Of a DNA stretch of 64,000 bases, positions 9,662-21,279 are shown one piece after another. The DNA is from UBA6814 sp040753075 (GTDB taxonomy: Bacteria > Desulfobacterota > Desulfovibrionia > Desulfovibrionales > Desulfovibrionaceae). The notes under the pieces are model-generated. The model made no database searches. It had not been told where the DNA came from and saw only the letters and a program-made list of their open reading frames with translations. Position numbers and translations under genes: made by a program. The stretch is from NCBI GenBank assembly GCA_040753075.1, contig JBFMHA010000008.1, forward strand, positions 22,042 to 86,041. The letters run 5' to 3'. Each line of letters starts with the position of its first letter. Position 1 is the first letter of the stretch.

Positions 9662-9692
9662 GCGGCCCCGGGCCGGAAGAGCCCGGGGCCGC
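9662..9692 (-). terminator. Hairpin between rplY and pth
   Basis: A perfect 12-bp stem (9662-9673 with 9681-9692) and 7-base loop. On the minus strand it is followed by a pyrimidine-rich CTCCTTCC stretch rather than a clean T run. It probably attenuates transcription from rplY into pth. Confidence 0.55.
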
Positions 9693-9704
9693 GGAAATCT
9701 CCGG

Positions 9705-10301
9705 CTAGGCAGCGGCCTCGCCAGAGCCTTCACCGGCTTCGGATTCGGCCACCTTGGCGATGACCCCGACCACCGCGTAGTTGTCGTCGTACACCGCCTT
9801 GACCCCGGCGGGCATGGGCACGTCGGCCACATGGATGCTCTGGCCGATGGCCAGGGGCGTCACATCCACGGTGAGCTTGTCCGGGATGTCGCCGGGCAGG
9901 CACTCGACTTCCAGGTGGTCGCGGATGAGCTCCAGCACGCCGCCCTCGGCCTCGCCCTTGGACTTGCCCGAGACGATGACCGGAACCGAAACCCGCAGGG
10001 CCTTGGTCAGGTCCACGCCGTAGAAGTCCACGTGGAGGATGCGGTTCTTGTAGGGGTGGAACTGGATGGCCTTGATGAGGGAGGGCTTGGCCTCGCCGTC
10101 GCCCACCTGGACCGCCAGGATCTGGGACTGGCCCACCTGGGAAAAGGCCTTGCGCAGGGGCATCTCCTTGATCTGGACCGGGATGTTCTCGGTCCGGGTG
10201 TAGAAGACGCCGGGAACGGTCTCTTCGGTCCGCAGGCGGCGATTGGGGCCTTTGCCCGTATCGGAGCGGGGCTCGACCTTGAGGGTGACCTGCTGTGCCA
10301 T
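9705..10301 (-). CDS. rplY: 50S ribosomal protein L25/general stress protein Ctc
   Basis: 5S rRNA-binding ribosomal protein of the long Ctc type (198 residues, against about 94 for E. coli L25). The N-terminal L25 domain begins TLKVEPRSDTGKGPNRRLR. The C-terminal TL5/beta domain includes LTVDVTPLAIGQSIHVADV, and the tail is Glu/Ala-rich. The ATG has AGGAG seven bases upstream. It follows prs on the same strand, a conserved pair in many bacteria. Confidence 0.96.
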   Translation of the reverse strand: MAQQVTLKVEPRSDTGKGPNRRLRTEETVPGVFYTRTENIPVQIKEMPLRKAFSQVGQSQILAVQVGDGEAKPSLIKAIQFHPYKNRILHVDFYGVDLTKALRVSVPVIVSGKSKGEAEGGVLELIRDHLEVECLPGDIPDKLTVDVTPLAIGQSIHVADVPMPAGVKAVYDDNYAVVGVIAKVAESEAGEGSGEAAA

Positions 10302-10359
10302 GGGTATTCTCCTTTTTCAGCCGGCCCGCACGGGGGGGCTGGCGGGTTCTGTTCGGTTG

Positions 10360-11301
10360 CTAGACGAAAAGCACGCTCACCGAGGACTCGGTGTGGATGT
10401 TGTGGATGGCCTTGCCCAGGAGCCCGGCCACGGACAGGACCTTGAGCTTGGGGCACCGGACGGCCTTGTCCGCGCAGGGGATGGTGTTGGTGACGATGAC
10501 CTGGGAGAAGGGCGAGGCGGTCAGCCGCTCCAGGGCCGGGCCGGAGAGCACCGGGTGGGTGGCGCAGGCCATCACTTCCTTGGCGCCCTTCTCCATGAGG
10601 ACCTGGCCTGCGGAGCAGATGGTGCCGGCGGTGTCGATCATGTCGTCGAGCACGATGGCCACCTTGTCCTTGACGTCGCCGATGACGTTCATGGCCTGGG
10701 CCTTGTTGGGAGCCTCGCGCCGCTTGTCGATGATGGCCAGCCCCGCGCCCAGCCGCTTGGCGTAGGCCCGGGCCCGCTCCGTGCCGCCCGCGTCGGGGGA
10801 CACGATGACCACGTCGTGGTCGATGTGGCGCATGTAGTCCAGGAGCACCGGGGCGGCGAAGAGGTTGTCCACCGGGAGGTTGAAGAATCCCTGGATCTGG
10901 CCGGCGTGCAGGTCGATGGTCACCAGCCGGTCGATGCCGGCCACGGTGAGGAAGTCGGCAACCAGCTTGGCGCTGATGGGCGCGCGGGGGGCGACCTTGC
11001 GGTCCTGGCGGGCGTAGCCGTAATAGGGCACCACCGCCGTCACCCGGCCCACGCTGGCCCGCTTGAGGCTGTCCAGGATGAGGCACAGCTCCATGAGATG
11101 GAAGTTCACCGGATCGCAGGTGGGCTGGATCACGAACACGTCCGCTCCGCGCACGTTGGCCCGGATCTCGATGCGGATCTCGCCGTCCGAGAAAGTCTCG
11201 GTCATGCAGGGCGACAACTCGCAGCCGAGGTGGTCGCAGATGGCGCGGGCCAATTCCTGGTTGGCCGAGCCGGAGAGGATCTTCAGTTCGCCGATGGCCA
11301 T
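10360..11301 (-). CDS. prs: Ribose-phosphate pyrophosphokinase
   Basis: Makes 5-phosphoribosyl 1-pyrophosphate from ribose 5-phosphate and ATP for nucleotide, histidine and tryptophan synthesis. Visible family parts are the N-terminal LKILSGSANQELARAI, the ATP-loop YYGYARQDRK, and the PRPP-binding signature VLDDMIDTAGTI. At 313 residues it is the standard length. The ATG has GGAG five bases upstream. A tRNA-Gln gene lies just upstream on the same strand, and rplY is downstream. Confidence 0.97.
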   Translation of the reverse strand: MAIGELKILSGSANQELARAICDHLGCELSPCMTETFSDGEIRIEIRANVRGADVFVIQPTCDPVNFHLMELCLILDSLKRASVGRVTAVVPYYGYARQDRKVAPRAPISAKLVADFLTVAGIDRLVTIDLHAGQIQGFFNLPVDNLFAAPVLLDYMRHIDHDVVIVSPDAGGTERARAYAKRLGAGLAIIDKRREAPNKAQAMNVIGDVKDKVAIVLDDMIDTAGTICSAGQVLMEKGAKEVMACATHPVLSGPALERLTASPFSQVIVTNTIPCADKAVRCPKLKVLSVAGLLGKAIHNIHTESSVSVLFV

Positions 11302-11337
11302 GAATACTCCATCCCTGGGGTCAATCGATAAAGAACA

Positions 11338-11413
11338 TGGCTGGGGTGGTAGGATTCGAACCCACGAGTGACGGGACCAAAACCCGTTGCCTTACCAGCT
11401 TGGCGACACCCCA
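11338..11413 (-). tRNA. tRNA-Gln (anticodon TTG)
   Basis: A complete 76-base cloverleaf on the minus strand. The acceptor stem TGGGGTG pairs with CACCCCA, the anticodon loop TTTTGGT gives anticodon TTG, the T arm contains GGTTCGAATCC, and the 3' CCA is encoded. It lies between ispE (ending at 11417) and prs, and is probably co-transcribed with them. Confidence 0.97.
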
Positions 11414-11416
11414 ACG

Positions 11417-12298
11417 TCACGCCTGGTGCACGAAGGAGGTCACGCCCTCCCTCGAAAACGCCTCCGCGGCGCGCTCGGCCTGGACGCGGTCACGGAACAG
11501 GCCCAGGAGGCTCGATCCGCTCCCGCTCAGACAGGCCCCGCAAGCTCCGCGTCGGAGAAGGTCTTCCTTGATCCGCCGCAGTCCGGGGTGGGCCGGAAAA
11601 ACCGCGTTTTCAAAGCTGTTCCACAGGCAAGCGCGAAAAAAGCAAGAGGACCTTTTATCCCCGGCCGCGGCCCATGTCAAGAACTCGGACACGGCCCGGG
11701 GCGGGGTTTTTTGCGCGGGGGGCAGGTCGTCCCAGGCCCGGTAGGCCCAGCCGGTGTTCACCGGCTCCGGGGGACAGAGCAGGAGCAGGAATAGTCCGTC
11801 CAGGCCGGGGGACGCGGGGATCAGGCGCTCGCCGATGCCCGTGCCCCGGGCCGGCCGGTTCAGCAGGAAGAATGGCACGTCCGCGCCCACGCCCGCGGCC
11901 AGGGTCGTCAGGGCGGCGGGGTCCAGGGCCCGTTCTCCGGCCAGGGCGTTGAGGTGGAGGAGCAGGGTCGCGGCGTCCGAGCTGCCGCCCCCCAGGCCCG
12001 CGCCCGTTGGGATGCCCTTGTCCAGGCGCACGGCCAGGTCCGGGGCCAGGCGGGTGGCCCTGGCGAATGCGGAGTAGGCTCGGGCCATGGTGTTGGACGG
12101 TCCGGAAAGGCCGGGGTCCGAGCAGGCCAGGACCAGGCCCTTGCCCGGCGTCCCGGCCGTCACGGTGATGGTGTCGCGGGGCTCGGGCAGGGGCAGGAAG
12201 AGAGTGTCCAGTTCGTGGAAGCCGTCCGGCCGCAGGCCGGTGATGGCCAGGGCCAGGTTGATCTTGCACCCGGCGGTGAGGATCACGGGTTCGCGCAT
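11417..12298 (-). CDS. ispE: 4-diphosphocytidyl-2-C-methyl-D-erythritol kinase
   Basis: GHMP-family kinase of the non-mevalonate isoprenoid pathway; it phosphorylates CDP-methylerythritol. The N-terminal AGCKINLALAITGLRPDGFH and the phosphate-binding loop PTGAGLGGGSSDAA are clear, and GACLSGSGSS is the third GHMP motif. About 293 residues from the ATG at 12298, normal for the family. An in-frame TTG at 12316 is an alternative; neither has a good ribosome site. The stop lies four bases from the tRNA-Gln gene. Confidence 0.96.
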   Translation of the reverse strand: MREPVILTAGCKINLALAITGLRPDGFHELDTLFLPLPEPRDTITVTAGTPGKGLVLACSDPGLSGPSNTMARAYSAFARATRLAPDLAVRLDKGIPTGAGLGGGSSDAATLLLHLNALAGERALDPAALTTLAAGVGADVPFFLLNRPARGTGIGERLIPASPGLDGLFLLLLCPPEPVNTGWAYRAWDDLPPAQKTPPRAVSEFLTWAAAGDKRSSCFFRACLWNSFENAVFPAHPGLRRIKEDLLRRGACGACLSGSGSSLLGLFRDRVQAERAAEAFSREGVTSFVHQA

Positions 12299-12335
12299 GG
12301 CGGTGGTGTGGCCCAAAGGCCTGGACTTGGCAAGG

Positions 12336-12366
12336 AAAAAGGGGAGGGGCCCGGCGGCCCCTCCCC
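12336..12366 (-). terminator. Rho-independent terminator after the DegP protease gene
   Basis: On the minus strand a perfect 11-bp stem (12356-12366 with 12341-12351) and 4-base loop are followed by five T residues. It lies 29 bases after the protease stop codon and before ispE. Confidence 0.88.
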
Positions 12367-12395
12367 GAGGCTTTCGGCATGCCGTGTTCGCGCTA

Positions 12396-13835
12396 CTATT
12401 CCTTGCCCAGAGTGATGGTGCGGAACACGCTCTGGCCCTGGCGCTGGATGAGCAGGAGAAGGACGCCCTTCTTCCTGGCGTCGGCCTCCAGGATTTCCTT
12501 GAACTTGGCCACGCTGGGCGCCGGCTGCTGGTTGACCTGGAGGATCACGTCGCCGGGGCGGACGTCGCCTTCCTGGGCCGGCGAGCCCTCGTTCACCGCG
12601 GTGACCAGGAGCCCCTGCGCCTTGTCCAGGCCCAGGGCTTCGGCCTCGTTGTCCTGCACCGGGCGCATGGCCAGGCCCAGGGATTCCTCGGCGCCTTCCT
12701 TTTCCTGGGGCTGGGCCTGGGCCATCTGCTTCAGGTCGCGTTCGCCCAGGGTCACGCTCACGGCCAGGCGCTTGCCGGACCGCCACAGGGTGAGCTTGGC
12801 CTTCTCGCCCGGGGCCAGGCCGGCGATGCGCCGCAAGAGCGTGCTGGAGTCCTCCACCCCCTCGCCGTTGACCTCCAGGATCACGTCGCCGGACTTGATC
12901 CCGGCCTTGTCCGCGGGCTGGCCCTCGATGACCGAGGCCACCAGGGCGCCCTTGGGCTCCTTGAGGTCCAGGGCCTTGGCCGTGTTCTCGTCCACGTCCT
13001 GGATGGTCACGCCCAGCCAGCCGCGGGAGACCTTCTTGTTCTCCTTGAGTTGGGAGATGACCTTGCGGGCCAGGTTGCTGGGCACGGCGAAGCCGATGCC
13101 CTGGCCCGAGGCCACGATGGCCGTGTTGATGCCGATGACCTCGCCGTCCATGTTGAGGAGCGGGCCGCCGGAGTTGCCCGGATTGATGGACGCGTCGGTC
13201 TGGATGAAGTCGTCGAAGGGGCCGGAGCCGATGATCCGGCCCTTGGCGCTCACGATGCCCACGGTGACGGTGTGGTCCAGGCCGAAGGGGTTGCCGATGG
13301 CCATGACCCACTCGCCCACCTTCATCCTGTCCGAATCCCCGAAGCTCACCACGGGAAGGGAGCGTCCGGCCTCGACCTTGAGCAGGGCCAGGTCGGTCTC
13401 CTGGTCGCGGCCCACGATGGTGGCGGGCAGGGGCTTGTCCGAGCCCTGCAGGTTGACCTCCACCTCGTCCGCGTCGGCGATGACGTGGTTGTTGGTCACG
13501 ATGAACCCGTCCTGGGAGACGATGAAGCCCGAGCCCAGGGAGCGCTGCTTGCGCGGGGCCGCGTCCGGGCGCTGCTTGAAGAAGCGCTCGAACTGGTCGA
13601 AGAAGTCGTCGAAGGGGCTGCGCTGGCCGCCCGGAGGCCGGTGGAAGCGGAAGAAGTCCTGGATCTGCTGGTTGCCCTTGACCATCTTCACGGTGCTGAT
13701 GTTGACCACGGCCGGGCCGCTGCGCTCGGCCAGGTCGGTGAACGCCGGGAGGCCGGCCACCGGAGCGGCTGCGGCCTGGGCCGCCAGGAAAAGGGCCGTC
13801 GCGACGGCGGCCAGGAGCAGGCGGAATTTCTTCAT
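12396..13835 (-). CDS. degP: Periplasmic serine protease/chaperone of the DegP (HtrA) family
   Basis: Envelope quality-control protease with a signal peptide (MKKFRLLLAAVATALFLAAQ, cleavage after the AAAA run). The trypsin-like domain has the complete triad: H117 in TNNHVI, D148 in ETDLALLKV and S222 in NPGNSGGP. Two PDZ domains follow (about residues 250-345 and 380-470), as in DegP/DegQ. Length from the ATG at 13835 is 479 residues. That ATG has AGAGG six bases upstream; the frame continues ten codons further without signal-peptide logic. Whether it is DegP or DegQ is not decided. Confidence 0.95.
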   Translation of the reverse strand: MKKFRLLLAAVATALFLAAQAAAAPVAGLPAFTDLAERSGPAVVNISTVKMVKGNQQIQDFFRFHRPPGGQRSPFDDFFDQFERFFKQRPDAAPRKQRSLGSGFIVSQDGFIVTNNHVIADADEVEVNLQGSDKPLPATIVGRDQETDLALLKVEAGRSLPVVSFGDSDRMKVGEWVMAIGNPFGLDHTVTVGIVSAKGRIIGSGPFDDFIQTDASINPGNSGGPLLNMDGEVIGINTAIVASGQGIGFAVPSNLARKVISQLKENKKVSRGWLGVTIQDVDENTAKALDLKEPKGALVASVIEGQPADKAGIKSGDVILEVNGEGVEDSSTLLRRIAGLAPGEKAKLTLWRSGKRLAVSVTLGERDLKQMAQAQPQEKEGAEESLGLAMRPVQDNEAEALGLDKAQGLLVTAVNEGSPAQEGDVRPGDVILQVNQQPAPSVAKFKEILEADARKKGVLLLLIQRQGQSVFRTITLGKE

Positions 13836-14033
13836 GGAAGACCTCTCTTGGGAAAGCATGTCCACGGCGACCGTCGCGCCGAATGCCCCAAACTAAGCCT
13901 GAAGGGAGTCCCTGGCAAGGGCCGGTCAGGACTGGAGTCTTTCGCCGGAGTATTGAATCCGGTTCAGGACGTGGTATCCTGCCGGTCAGGCGGGCCAGGC
14001 GGCCCGCGCAAGGCGAGGGGGAGGCATGGCGGA

Positions 14034-14180
14034 ATGGCCGCGGCGTTGGCGGCCGCGCTGTACGAGAAGCGCTGGAGCGAATTGCGGCAACAGGCCATGA
14101 AGTGGCGCCCGGGGCGGTTGACCTTGGCGTCCGGCGCATGTATGCCGACCTCCTTCCGGTCCCGTAGCTCAGGTGGATAG
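14034..14180 (+). other. Possible small coding remnant just before tRNA-Arg, apparently frameshifted
   Basis: Bases 13,836-14,157 form a 322-base gap with no confident gene. Within it, a frame starting at ATG 14034 reads MAAALAAALYEKRWSELRQQ with almost every third base G or C, as in real genes here. After about base 14118 coding character moves to another frame, which reads DLGVRRMYADLL and stops at a TAG inside the tRNA. A single frameshift would join the two. A short protein of unknown function, a remnant, or chance are all possible; there is no good ribosome site. Confidence 0.25.
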
Positions 14181-14234
14181 AGCGGCCGCCTCCTAAGCGG
14201 CAGGCCACAAGTTCGAATCTTGTCGGGACCACCA
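14158..14234 (+). tRNA. tRNA-Arg (anticodon CCT)
   Basis: A 77-base cloverleaf. The acceptor GGTCCCG pairs with CGGGACC, the D arm is AGCTCAGGTGGATAGAGC, the anticodon loop CTCCTAA gives CCT, the T arm is CAAGTTCGAATCTTG, and the 3' CCA is encoded. It is the only plus-strand gene between two minus-strand regions. Arg(CCT) genes are frequent integration targets, and the 3' flank holds short repeats. Confidence 0.97.
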
Positions 14235-14239
14235 CAGGA

Positions 14240-14300
14240 CGATTCAGGCAGGTCATAAGAAAGCCTGAAAACATAGTGAAGCCGGGCGATTCAGGCAGGT
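14240..14300 (+). repeat. 14-bp direct repeat downstream of tRNA-Arg
   Basis: The sequence CGATTCAGGCAGGT occurs at 14240-14253 and again at 14287-14300. The first copy also pairs with a nearby GCCTGAA to form a small hairpin. It may be a simple duplication from terminator evolution or the scar of an excised element; no integrase is present. Confidence 0.6.
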
Positions 14301-14325
14301 GGCGTGTCTGAGGTCGCCCGGCTTC
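14278..14325 (+). terminator. Terminator hairpin after tRNA-Arg
   Basis: A perfect 12-bp stem (14278-14289 with 14314-14325) with a 24-base loop, followed on the plus strand by the T-rich GTTGTTTGTT. It should terminate tRNA-Arg transcription. It could also act for the convergent kinase gene that ends at 14380. Confidence 0.7.
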
Positions 14326-14379
14326 GTTGTTTGTTCCCGCCGTATCGTCCAGGCCGTTTCCCAGCAGGAAATGTGGTCG

Positions 14380-15486
14380 TCAGTCGGGTTGCTGTTGGTG
14401 GGCTCCGCCAGGATGGGGCAGGATGACGGTGACCGTGGTCCCCTCTGTCTCGGCAGTGCGGAATTCGATGCGCCCGCCATGGGCCTTGGCGATGAGATTG
14501 GCGCTGTATGTCCCCAGGCCAGTGCCGAAGGGCTTTCCCGAAGTCGAATATTTCTCGAAGAATCGGTTCCGGATGGATTCGGGAACAGCGCCGAGGTTAT
14601 GGATGGCGATGCGCAGTTCATCCTGCTCCACGTCGCAGGAAACCGTTACTGCGGAGGCCTTGGGGGCAGCCTCTATCGCATTCCTCACGAGGTTCGTGAG
14701 CATGCTCTCGATGAGAATCTCTTCTCCGAAGACAAGCAGTCGCTCGAACGGTCCAGCCTTGGTCAGCCTGACCTTTATGGCCTTGCTCAAGGGAGCGAGG
14801 GAGCGCTCGACGCAGCCCATCGTCTGCCCCAGGTCGAACCACGCGGCCTTGGGCGTGTATTTAGCCTGCTCCATCTGATGGATCTTCTCGGAGGAGTCCA
14901 GCAGGTTGCATACGTTGCGGACCGAATGCACAAGCTCGGGAAGCGCTTCGCGGACAACATCGTTCATCCCGTCATCCAGCATGAATTGCGCCATGGTGTG
15001 CAGCCCCATCAGCGGCGACTTGACGTCGTGGCGGATGATCCGCTCCACGTCCAGACGGAATCTCTCGGCGCGCTTGAGCTCGGCGATGGTGCTCAGCAGC
15101 ATCTTCCTGTCCCGGTGGAGCGCTTCGATCAGTGCGCTGATGAGTATGCCCGCCAGCAGCAGGCCGAACCATGAGATCTGGTTCCGGATGTCGCTGATGA
15201 CGAACGAGTCGAGGGGAAAAAGGAGATAGTAGGCCGAGGTCAGGAATGCCGTCAGGGTCGAGAGCAGGCCTGTCCAGAAGCCGCCCACGTATGCGCTGAT
15301 GATGATGGGGATGACGAACAGGATCAGTGACGGCGGATCGCCCGGAGCATGCCCGAAGCTCAGGCGGCCCAGCAGCGTCGCCAGGGTGAGCCCAAGCGCG
15401 AGGAGCGCTTTTGTCCATGCCGGCCAGGTCATCAAGAACCGCCCGAAGAGCGGCCGTACCTCTTTGAGGTGCTCGGAATCAGGCAT
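14380..15486 (-). CDS. Membrane sensor histidine kinase with DUF4118-like transmembrane region
   Basis: A kinase of about 368 residues. The N-terminal part has four closely spaced hydrophobic segments (from about residues 23-110, including LILFVIPIIISAYVGGFWTG), like the KdpD-type DUF4118 region. HisKA follows with the phospho-histidine in IIRHDVKSPL, then an ATPase domain with NLVRNAIEAA and GTGLGTYSANLIAKAHGG. The ATG at 15486 has AGGAG six bases upstream; the frame remains open 67 codons further without family features. No adjacent response regulator exists, so the partner is unknown. G+C looks somewhat lower than in neighbours, and it lies next to tRNA-Arg. Confidence 0.88.
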   Translation of the reverse strand: MPDSEHLKEVRPLFGRFLMTWPAWTKALLALGLTLATLLGRLSFGHAPGDPPSLILFVIPIIISAYVGGFWTGLLSTLTAFLTSAYYLLFPLDSFVISDIRNQISWFGLLLAGILISALIEALHRDRKMLLSTIAELKRAERFRLDVERIIRHDVKSPLMGLHTMAQFMLDDGMNDVVREALPELVHSVRNVCNLLDSSEKIHQMEQAKYTPKAAWFDLGQTMGCVERSLAPLSKAIKVRLTKAGPFERLLVFGEEILIESMLTNLVRNAIEAAPKASAVTVSCDVEQDELRIAIHNLGAVPESIRNRFFEKYSTSGKPFGTGLGTYSANLIAKAHGGRIEFRTAETEGTTVTVILPHPGGAHQQQPD

Positions 15487-15906
15487 GGCTGTCTCCTGCT
15501 GTCCTCGGCTGACTTTATCCCACCTTGTTGCGGGTGTGAAGATATGGTCCGCCATTGTTCGTTCGACGTGCCGGTCCACGGTCCGGCTGTGATGCCCTGG
15601 CCCTCTCCAAGGCGCGGGCGCTAAGCCATGGGGGGATCCGGGGCGATCCTTGCCGGGTGACGCGTGGGGTCGTGCGGAGGTCTTCAATGAAGCCGGGTTT
15701 GATATTCAGCCCGGTTTTGCTATCCTGTGCGAATGTGGAGTCAACTCCCTGCACGGCTTGGGGCCTGCTGCGTCTGTATCTTGAGGGCGACCGCAGGGCG
15801 CCGTCCGGCAGAGCGCCGTGGGTGTGCGGCAGGGAGACCCTGGACGCCGTCCGGGGCCTGGGCTTCCGGGAGTCCATGATCGCCGGGATCGTCGAGGTAG
15901 CGGAGC
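15487..15906. other. Divergent intergenic region between two sensor kinases
   Basis: About 420 bases. It holds the start region of the minus-strand kinase and a likely plus-strand promoter at 15699-15726. From about 15733 one frame reads WGLLRLYLEGDRRAPSGRAP with G/C-rich third positions and runs into the PAS kinase gene in another frame. It has no clear start signal and I do not call it a gene. Confidence 0.4.
15699..15726 (+). promoter_or_regulatory. Putative sigma-70 promoter of the PAS-kinase operon
   Basis: TTGATA at 15699-15704 and TATCCT at 15721-15726 with 16-base spacing. The -35 overlaps a CCGGG/CCCGG inverted repeat (about 15693-15715), which could be an operator or an upstream terminator. 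The start codon is 180 bases downstream, so the leader would be long. Confidence 0.4.
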
Positions 15907-19176
<3,270 letters not shown>

Positions 19177-19177
19177 C

Positions 19178-19567
19178 ATGGAGCCCGGACGGACCAGAGT
19201 CCTCATCATCGACGACGAGCCGCCCATCCGGCGGCTCCTCCTGAACTACCTGGAGGATTACGACGAGTTCGAGGTGCGGTCCGCCCGCTCCGCCGAGATG
19301 GCTCTGGAGGAGCTCCGGCGGGAGCCTGCGGACGTGGCCGTGGTGGACATGCGGCTGCCGGGCATGAGCGGCGAGTCCTTCATCCTGGCCGCGGGGCGGG
19401 AAGGGCTGTGCCGAAGGTTCCTCCTGCACACCGGGTCCGTGGACCTGGTTTTGTCCGACGATATCCGGGGACTGGGAGTCACCGAGAAGGACGTGTTCCT
19501 CAAGCCCGCGGACATGGACGAACTCCTGGAGCGCATCCGGGAGACGCCTGGCGCGGGAGGGCGATGA
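19178..19567 (+). CDS. Single-domain response regulator
   Basis: A 129-residue receiver. The acidic cluster is IIDDE (residues 10-14), the phospho-acceptor D57 lies in VAVVDMRLPGMSG, and the lysine is in VFLKPAD. The ATG at 19178 follows the kinase stop by one base and has GGGAGG upstream. Its stop overlaps the start of the HD-GYP gene. It probably takes phosphate from the PAS kinase; no output domain is present. Confidence 0.9.
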   Translation: MEPGRTRVLIIDDEPPIRRLLLNYLEDYDEFEVRSARSAEMALEELRREPADVAVVDMRLPGMSGESFILAAGREGLCRRFLLHTGSVDLVLSDDIRGLGVTEKDVFLKPADMDELLERIRETPGAGGR

Positions 19568-20658
19568 TGTCCGTCCTCGTCATCGACGACGAAGCCGGCC
19601 TGCGCCGCTCTCTGTGCGCCTTCCTGGAGGACCTGGATTACGACGCCCTGGAGGCGGGCGACGGCGAGGAGGGCCTGGAGTCGCTGCGGCGGAATCTGGG
19701 CGAGTTGGACGCGGTGGTGGTGGACCTGAACATGCCGGTCATGGACGGCTATTCCTTCATCTCCCATGCGGTGCGCGAGGCGCCCGAACTGCCCATCGTG
19801 GTCCTGTCCGGGGTGGGGGTGGTGGACGACGCCCTGCGGGCCATGCGGGCCGGGGCCTGGGATTTCATCACCAAGCCCTTGCACAACATGGACATTCTGG
19901 AGCATACCCTGGGCAAGGTCCTGGAGCGGGCCCGCCTGCTCCGCGAGAACCGCTCCTACCAGGAGAACCTGGAGCGCCTGGTGCGGGAGCGCACCGCGGA
20001 GTTGGAGCTCACCCGCCGGCAGGTCATGCAGCGGCTGAGCCGGGCCGCGGAATACAAGGACAACGAAACCGGCCGCCACGTGATCCGGGTGGGCGAAATC
20101 AGCGCGGTGCTGGCGCGGTTCCTGGGCCAGGACGAGGCCGCCTGCGACATGCTGCGGCAGTGCGCCCCCCTCCACGACGTGGGAAAGATCGGGGTGCCGG
20201 ACGCGATCCTCCTCAAGCCCGGCAAGCTGGACGAGGACGAGTGGGATGTCATGCGCCGGCATTGCCAGTACGGCTGCGAGATCCTCGGCCCCCTGGACGA
20301 CCCGGACGAGGTCCGGCGGGCCTGCACGGATCCCGGCCTGTGCCGGGAGGCCGGGGGCGGAGACCTCCTGGGACTGGCCAGGGTCCTGGCCCTGTGCCAT
20401 CATGAGCGCTGGGACGGGACCGGCTATCCCCTGGGCCTCGCGGGCGAGGACATTCCGGTGGAGGCCAGGATCGTCGCCATCGTGGACGTCTATGACGCCC
20501 TGAGGAGCGACCGGCCCTACAAGAAGGCGTTTCCTGCGGAGAGGTGCCTGGAGATCATTCGGCAGGGGGCGGGCAGCCAGTTCGATCCCAGGGTGGTGGA
20601 GGCCTTTTTCTCGGAACTGGAGACGATCCGGGCCATCCTCGAGAAGTGGAAGGACTGA
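19564..20658 (+). CDS. Response regulator with HD-GYP domain (cyclic di-GMP phosphodiesterase)
   Basis: About 364 residues. The receiver (1-120) has its phospho-acceptor D54 in VVVDLNMPVMDG. A coiled coil at about 125-155 links to an HD-GYP domain with the metal-binding HD in APLHDVGKIGVPDAILLKPG and the signature HHERWDGTGYP. All catalytic motifs are intact, so hydrolysis of cyclic di-GMP is expected. The ATGA overlap with the preceding receiver gene indicates translational coupling, with an adjacent in-frame ATG at 19567. The operon thus links a periplasmic Cache input to second-messenger turnover. Confidence 0.93.
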   Translation: MMSVLVIDDEAGLRRSLCAFLEDLDYDALEAGDGEEGLESLRRNLGELDAVVVDLNMPVMDGYSFISHAVREAPELPIVVLSGVGVVDDALRAMRAGAWDFITKPLHNMDILEHTLGKVLERARLLRENRSYQENLERLVRERTAELELTRRQVMQRLSRAAEYKDNETGRHVIRVGEISAVLARFLGQDEAACDMLRQCAPLHDVGKIGVPDAILLKPGKLDEDEWDVMRRHCQYGCEILGPLDDPDEVRRACTDPGLCREAGGGDLLGLARVLALCHHERWDGTGYPLGLAGEDIPVEARIVAIVDVYDALRSDRPYKKAFPAERCLEIIRQGAGSQFDPRVVEAFFSELETIRAILEKWKD

Positions 20659-20678
20659 GTCCCTTCCGCGGACAGGGC

Positions 20679-20713
20679 AAAGGGGCGGGGGACCACAATC
20701 CCCCGCCCCTTTT
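20679..20713. terminator. Bidirectional terminator between the HD-GYP and lipoprotein genes
   Basis: A 14-bp perfect stem (20679-20692 with 20699-20712), 6-base loop, with T tracts on both strands. It serves the convergent genes on either side. Confidence 0.9.
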
Positions 20714-20731
20714 GCGCGCGTCAGGTCGCCG

Positions 20732-21079
20732 TCATAAGTACTTCTTGGCGAAGTCGCCGGACATGAAGAGCTTGCCGCCCTTGAAGACCAGGGGCGTGCA
20801 GTCCTCCCGGGTCACGGTGGCCCGGGACACGGCGGCGGTGAACCCCTTGCTCCCCAACTCGTTGGTGAAGTACCACAAGGTGGTGCGCTCGGCGCCTTCC
20901 AGGGAGAGGACGTCCTTGAAGTCGGGCTTGCCCATGACTTCCTCCACCTCGGCCATGGTCATGCCGGCCTTGAGGCGGACCAGGTTCTCCCGGTTGGTCT
21001 TCATGTTGGAGTAGGGTCCGGAGCAGGCTGCCGCCAGGGTAGCAAAGAGAAGCAGGGCCACCAGGGTGAGCTTTTTCAT
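20732..21079 (-). CDS. Small lipoprotein with SmpA/BamE-like fold
   Basis: A 115-residue protein starting MKKLTLVALLLFATLAAAC, a lipoprotein signal with the lipobox LAAAC. The mature part includes NLVRLKAGMTMAEVEEVMGKPD, the pattern of SmpA/OmlA and DUF3192 proteins that share the BamE fold. The ATG at 21079 has AGGAGG five bases upstream. The residue after the lipid cysteine is Ser, compatible with outer-membrane sorting. A role in envelope assembly is possible by family only; nothing nearby supports it. Confidence 0.8.
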   Translation of the reverse strand: MKKLTLVALLLFATLAAACSGPYSNMKTNRENLVRLKAGMTMAEVEEVMGKPDFKDVLSLEGAERTTLWYFTNELGSKGFTAAVSRATVTREDCTPLVFKGGKLFMSGDFAKKYL

Positions 21080-21279
21080 GCAGGCCTCCTGAAGCGTTGG
21101 GTTCATTGCGCCGGCGCGACGGAGGGATCGCCATGCGCCAAATTGGTCACTAGTGTAGGTCATTACTGTGATTCGGGAAAAGTTGCAAGGCCGTGGCCGG
21201 TTCCGGGCTTGCGCATGGAGGGGAATGAGGTATGGTTCCCTTGGAGAGCAACCTGCTCCGCAAGAGAGGATTCTGAACG

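Noticed and set aside
14158..15486. Integrated prophage or genomic island at tRNA-Arg
   Set aside because: No integrase, phage gene or duplicated tRNA 3' end is visible; only a 14-bp repeat that fits terminator duplication equally well.
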